Below, piece after piece: positions 50,921-54,219 of a stretch of 54,219 nucleotides of DNA. Made by a program: the position numbers and the translations under genes. How positions within the stretch are numbered: position 1 is the stretch's first letter; every line of letters starts with the position of its first letter. The notes under the pieces were generated by a model. That model saw only the letters and a list, made by a program, of their open reading frames with translations, had not been told where the DNA came from and made no database searches. The stretch is from Pleomorphomonas oryzae DSM 16300 (GTDB taxonomy: Bacteria > Pseudomonadota > Alphaproteobacteria > Rhizobiales > Pleomorphomonadaceae): contig NZ_AUHB01000021.1 in assembly GCF_000422965.1 (NCBI RefSeq), positions 1 to 54,219 on the forward strand, given 5' to 3'.

Positions 50921-51448
50921 ATGAATCTGGCCGACACCATTCGCGCGATCCCCGACTATCCCAAGCCGGGCATCATCTTCCGCGACATCACCACCCTCTT
51001 GGGCAATGCCCGGGCCTTCCGGCGCGCCGTCGACGAGCTGGTGCAGCCCTGGGCGGGCGGCAAGATCGACAAGGTGGCCGGCATCGAGGCGCGTGGCTTC
51101 ATCCTGGGTGGCGCCGTCGCCCACCAGCTCAGCGCCGGCTTCGTGCCGATCCGCAAGAAGGGCAAGCTGCCGCACGAAACGGTGTCGATGGTCTACAGCC
51201 TGGAATACGGCGTTGACGAGATCGAGATGCACAAGGACGCCATCCTGCCCGGCGAGCGCGTCCTGCTGGTCGATGACCTGATCGCCACCGGTGGTACGGC
51301 CAGCGCCGCCGCCAACCTGATCCGCCAGATGGGAGGCGAACTCGAAGCAGCCTGCTTCATCGTCGACCTGCCGGCGCTCGGCGGTGCCGACAAGCTCCGG
51401 GCACTCGACATCAACGTCCGCACGCTGATCGCCTTCGAGGGCGAGTGA
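50921..51448 (+). CDS. apt: Adenine phosphoribosyltransferase
   Basis: Purine salvage enzyme making AMP from adenine and PRPP. The 175-residue product starts [20 protein letters not shown], with [28 protein letters not shown], the flexible loop [24 protein letters not shown] region, and the PRPP-binding [17 protein letters not shown] chose ATG 50921 after AGGAAG; an earlier in-frame ATG adds residues overlapping the petC terminator region. It lies behind petABC but after a terminator. Confidence 0.95.
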   Translation: MNLADTIRAIPDYPKPGIIFRDITTLLGNARAFRRAVDELVQPWAGGKIDKVAGIEARGFILGGAVAHQLSAGFVPIRKKGKLPHETVSMVYSLEYGVDEIEMHKDAILPGERVLLVDDLIATGGTASAAANLIRQMGGELEAACFIVDLPALGGADKLRALDINVRTLIAFEGE

Positions 51449-51499
51449 TCGACAGCCGCCACGGTGGCGTCGTTTCCGTCTGGCACGAAGGTGGCTGCG

Positions 51500-52189
51500 A
51501 TGAGCGACATTCCGACCATCGACCTCACCGGCAAGGCCGTCGATCAGGCCGGTCTGAGCAAGCTCATTGCCGCCAATGCACCGCGTCGTCTGGTTGGCGC
51601 CGATTTCAGCGGCCTTTCCTTCGGTGAGGCCGACCTTAACGGCTGGCAATTCGAAGCCTGCACCTTCGGTCACGCCAAGCTCATCCGCACCCGGCTCGCT
51701 GAAACACGCTGGTCGAACTGCAAGGGTGCCTTCGCCGACTTTGGCCGCGCCGACCTCATCGACGCCGAGATCGTCGCGTCGGATTTCAACAACGCGATAT
51801 TCCGGCAGACGATTCTCACCTCCGTCGCCTTCCGCCGCTCCAAGCTGACGGGCGCCGATTTCACCGATGCCCGCACCGTCGATCTCAAGCTGGAGGAAGT
51901 GCTGGCGGTCGATGCGCGCCTGCCGAAAGTGTCCTTCCGCGATCAGACACTGACGCAGGTCGATCTGTCCGGCGCCTTGCTGGAGGGGGCCGATTTCCGC
52001 GACGTGGTGTTCGAGAATTGCAGCCTGCGCGATGCGCAGCTCATCCGCGCCCGCTTCGAGGGGGCCGACCTGCGCGGTGCCGATCTCGGTGGCATCCGGC
52101 TCGACGACGCGGCGCACTTTCGCGGCGCCATCATCTCCCGCGCCCAGGCAACGTCGCTCCTGAAGGAGCTCGGCCTGCGGGTGCTCTAG
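51500..52189 (+). CDS. Pentapeptide-repeat protein
   Basis: A 229-residue protein built mainly of A(D/N)LxX-type five-residue repeats: GADFSGLSFGEADLNGWQFE, RADLIDAEIVASDFNNAIF, LTGADFTDARTVDLKLEE and LLEGADFRDVVFENCSLRD. These form a right-handed quadrilateral beta-helix. The last part (AHFRGAIISRAQATSLLKEL) is a helical cap. Some pentapeptide proteins mimic DNA and protect gyrase; nothing here proves that role. The start ATG 51500 has GAAGGTGG upstream. It lies 51 bases after apt on the same strand. Confidence 0.88.
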   Translation: MSDIPTIDLTGKAVDQAGLSKLIAANAPRRLVGADFSGLSFGEADLNGWQFEACTFGHAKLIRTRLAETRWSNCKGAFADFGRADLIDAEIVASDFNNAIFRQTILTSVAFRRSKLTGADFTDARTVDLKLEEVLAVDARLPKVSFRDQTLTQVDLSGALLEGADFRDVVFENCSLRDAQLIRARFEGADLRGADLGGIRLDDAAHFRGAIISRAQATSLLKELGLRVL

Positions 52190-52245
52190 GGAGTATGCCT
52201 CGCTGGACGCGCGGGCCGGCTGTCGCTTGCTCCGACGGCGGACGC

Positions 52246-52980
52246 CTAGGGCTCGGGATAGACGCCCTTCAGCACCGTATTGAAGTGGCCACGGACGATA
52301 TCGTTGCAATTGCAGGCCATGGCCGTGAGATTGGCATGGTCGAGGACGGTAAGCCGCCCTCTTTGCGTGTCCACCACGCCCTCCGCCTTGAAGTGACCGA
52401 TGACGCGCGTCGTATAGCTGCGACCGACGCCAAGCATGCCGGCGAGCTGGTCCTGGGTCAGCGTCAGTTCGTCGGAGCCCGTTCGCTCGCTGGCGGCCAC
52501 CAGCCAGCGGGCGGCTCGCTGCTGAATGGAATGGGAGGCGTTGCAGGCACTCGCCTGGAATACCTGCGCCAACAGACAGTCGGCATAACGGTTGAACAGC
52601 GAGTCGATGGCCGGCTCCGCGGCCTTCAGAGCGTCGAGGTCGTTGAGGGATATGCGCGCGAAGGTTCCGCCGAACAGCACCACGGCCAGTGCGAACGCCG
52701 GCAGATGGCCACGGCTGACGATGCCACCGACCGCTCCCTCGCGCCCGATCAGCGCCGTTTCCACCTCGCCGCCGTCGCTGAACGACACCCGATAAGAGGC
52801 CATGGCCTTGCCGATCGGAAAATAGGCCCATTCTACCCGACTGCCCGGCGTCTGCATCGCCCGGCCAACCTCCCCTGCCCACGGTTGCAGATGCGAGACC
52901 AGAAGTTCCCATTCACGAGGACGCAGCGCATCGATCAGATTGTTGCCGGTCTTGCCCTCGAAGGTCGAAATGGCGGCCAT
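52246..52980 (-). CDS. Crp/Fnr family transcriptional regulator
   Basis: A 244-residue regulator. The N-terminal cyclic-nucleotide-binding-like domain (RVEWAYFPIGKAMASYRVSF, GREGAVGGIVSRGHLPAF) lacks the phosphate-binding RxxxR pattern typical of cAMP binders. A dimer helix follows, then a C-terminal winged HTH: SIQQRAARWLVAASERTGSD, LTLTQDQLAGMLGVGRSYTT, RVIGHFKAEGVVDTQRGRLT. Late Cys (MACNCNDIV) and two Cys in the dimer helix area (YADCLLAQ, SACNASHS) do not match the Fnr cluster set. ATG 52980 is inferred; the frame stays open upstream. It is divergent from the response regulator. Confidence 0.9.
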   Translation of the reverse strand: MAAISTFEGKTGNNLIDALRPREWELLVSHLQPWAGEVGRAMQTPGSRVEWAYFPIGKAMASYRVSFSDGGEVETALIGREGAVGGIVSRGHLPAFALAVVLFGGTFARISLNDLDALKAAEPAIDSLFNRYADCLLAQVFQASACNASHSIQQRAARWLVAASERTGSDELTLTQDQLAGMLGVGRSYTTRVIGHFKAEGVVDTQRGRLTVLDHANLTAMACNCNDIVRGHFNTVLKGVYPEP

Positions 52981-53122
52981 GAGTGTTCCTACGGGCGTAA
53001 AAAATCGCAGAAGTTCTTTAGTTGTGTTCAGTTTTGGACATACAGAAGCGAACCGAGCCGGTAGTATCCTTAATCCCAAAGTAAAGTTGATTTCAAGCGA
53101 TCACGAGATCACGAGGTGCCAG

Positions 53123-53491
53123 ATGACAGGCGAGACGCAAGTCCTCGTCCTTGAGGACGAGCCGCTGATTGCCATGGACCTTGAAGATCTATTGATCACA
53201 AAGGGATACCAGGTCGTAGGCCCTTTTTCCACAGCAGCGGACGCTCTTGAAAGCTTGGCTCAGACGCAGCCCGATACGGCGCTGCTCGACATCTATCTCT
53301 TCAACGGCACATCCTTCGACGTGGCGCGTGAACTGAAGCGGCTGGGAATAGACTACGCCTTCATGACGGGGCTGGTAGCGCCTGACCTTCTGCCGCCGGA
53401 CCTCGAGGGATCGCGCATCATTCTCAAGCCTTACAGGGAAAAGGAGCTGCTTTCCTTCGTGGCGACCAGAACGACCGAGGGAAGCGTTTGA
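53123..53491 (+). CDS. Single-domain response regulator
   Basis: A 122-residue receiver without output domain. The acidic pocket is in VLVLEDEPLIAMDLEDLL (Glu11, Asp12), the phospho-acceptor is Asp56 in TALLDIYLFNG, the switch Thr is Thr82 in YAFMTG, and Lys102 is in IILKPYREKEL. Receivers of this EDEPLIAMDLED style are common in Hyphomicrobiales, in signalling by HWE histidine kinases. No kinase is adjacent. ATG 53123 follows GAGGTG. The terminator at 53541 follows. Confidence 0.9.
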   Translation: MTGETQVLVLEDEPLIAMDLEDLLITKGYQVVGPFSTAADALESLAQTQPDTALLDIYLFNGTSFDVARELKRLGIDYAFMTGLVAPDLLPPDLEGSRIILKPYREKELLSFVATRTTEGSV

Positions 53492-53540
53492 TCGGCCGCG
53501 AAAGCGCCAGCAGGCTCACCTTTCCACGGTCCAAATACAA

Positions 53541-53574
53541 CAAAGCCCTCATCGATTTCTCGGTGAGGGCTTTT
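53541..53574. terminator. Bidirectional terminator between response regulator and rRNA operon
   Basis: AAAGCCCTCATCGA (53542-53555) pairs with TCGGTGAGGGCTTT (53560-53573) with one G-T pair and a short loop, followed by TTTTG on the plus strand and TTTGTTG on the minus strand. It should end both converging units. Confidence 0.85.
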
Positions 53575-53654
53575 GTGTTGTCTGTCGTGTTTGTCTTGTG
53601 TGAAGAGGTTTTGATCGTGTGGTTTGGTTTGTATCTTGTGTCTTGCACTTTGCA

Positions 53655-53773
53655 GGCCTGGCAGCGACCTACTCTCCCGCGTCTTAAGACGGAGTACCAT
53701 TGGCGCTGGGGAGTTTCACGGCCGAGTTCGGGATGGGATCGGGTGCATTTCTCCCCGCCATGACCACCAGGCC
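53655..53773 (-). rRNA. rrf: 5S ribosomal RNA
   Basis: On the minus strand the 119 bases begin GGCCTGGTGGTCATGGCGGG and end GGTCGCTGCCAGGCC, with the conserved ACTCGGCCGTGAAACTCC middle. The ends pair over 7 bases as in all 5S rRNAs. No initiator tRNA is seen in the roughly 80 bases between it and the terminator, a spot where many relatives carry tRNA-fMet. Confidence 0.95.
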
Positions 53774-53904
53774 GGCGAAGGGCAAGAGCTCGTGGCACGG
53801 CTTTGTGGGCTGTGTCATGAGCGAAGAATGTATGGTCTTTGGCGGCTTTTGAGGGCCGGATCGTGTTGGTGTGTTCCTTGTTTCATCCTTTTGGGATGGA
53901 CAGG

Positions 53905-54219
<315 letters not shown>

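Noticed and set aside
53575-53654. Expected tRNA-fMet after 5S rRNA
   Set aside because: The stretch is T/G-rich with no cloverleaf, so no tRNA is called.

Overview
This is a high-GC chromosomal segment of an alphaproteobacterium, most likely from the Hyphomicrobiales (Rhizobiales). The evidence is a BA14K-family protein, an FtsZ with a long C-terminal extension, a petABC operon beside a divergent-side trmL, a divergent efp/epmA pair, and short GAAAAGTGGAA-type palindromic repeats. The genus cannot be read from the sequence alone.

Layout. 1-589: right end of an IS481-family element that has cut an NAD-dependent epimerase gene, leaving only its 3' part. 674-2527: nicotinamidase and an azlCD-type branched-chain amino acid exporter behind an operator-like array. 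2736-21837 (minus strand): a complete division and cell wall cluster, mraZ-rsmH-ftsL-ftsI-murEF-mraY-murD-ftsW-murG-murC-murB-ddl-ftsQ-ftsA-ftsZ. Its genes are mostly joined by 1-4 base overlaps, murE and murF are fused, and the promoter ahead of mraZ is interleaved with TGGG repeats typical of MraZ binding. 22464-24532: a small entericidin-like lipoprotein, efp and the EF-P lysyl-transferase epmA. 24537-31387: housekeeping and regulatory genes (VOC protein, MFS, DeoR, TetR, SDR, hemF, BA14K protein, GST, trmL). 31543-39646: accessory genes, including two closely related ABC exporters (one behind an 8-codon leader ORF), an MFS carrier, a MarR/VOC pair with a perfect palindromic operator, a GFA-family protein and an RHH/GNAT toxin-antitoxin pair.

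39713-47581 is the most unusual part. A Met-rich multicopper oxidase and two small secreted Cys-rich proteins are followed by a Met-rich DUF305 protein and then a tight gene set. That set encodes (i) a membrane-anchored protein with a Met-rich exported part and a cytoplasmic [2Fe-2S] ferredoxin domain, (ii) a five-helix membrane protein with two H-X13-H pairs, expected to hold two haems b, (iii) a seven-haem periplasmic cytochrome c, and (iv) a small exported His/Met/Cys protein. An orphan NarI homologue lacking one haem ligand follows. Together these could form a complete electron path from cytoplasmic ferredoxin across the membrane to periplasmic copper proteins. I do not recognise this as a described system.

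48010-50752: petABC (cytochrome bc1). 50921-53491: apt, a pentapeptide-repeat protein, a Crp/Fnr regulator and a single-domain response regulator. 53655-end (minus strand): 5S rRNA and the 3' end of 23S rRNA.

Two copies of a roughly 140-base structured element (2531-2668 and 28458-28601) sit at junctions of convergent genes. Their outer stems differ in sequence yet pair in both copies, so the structure itself appears to be kept.
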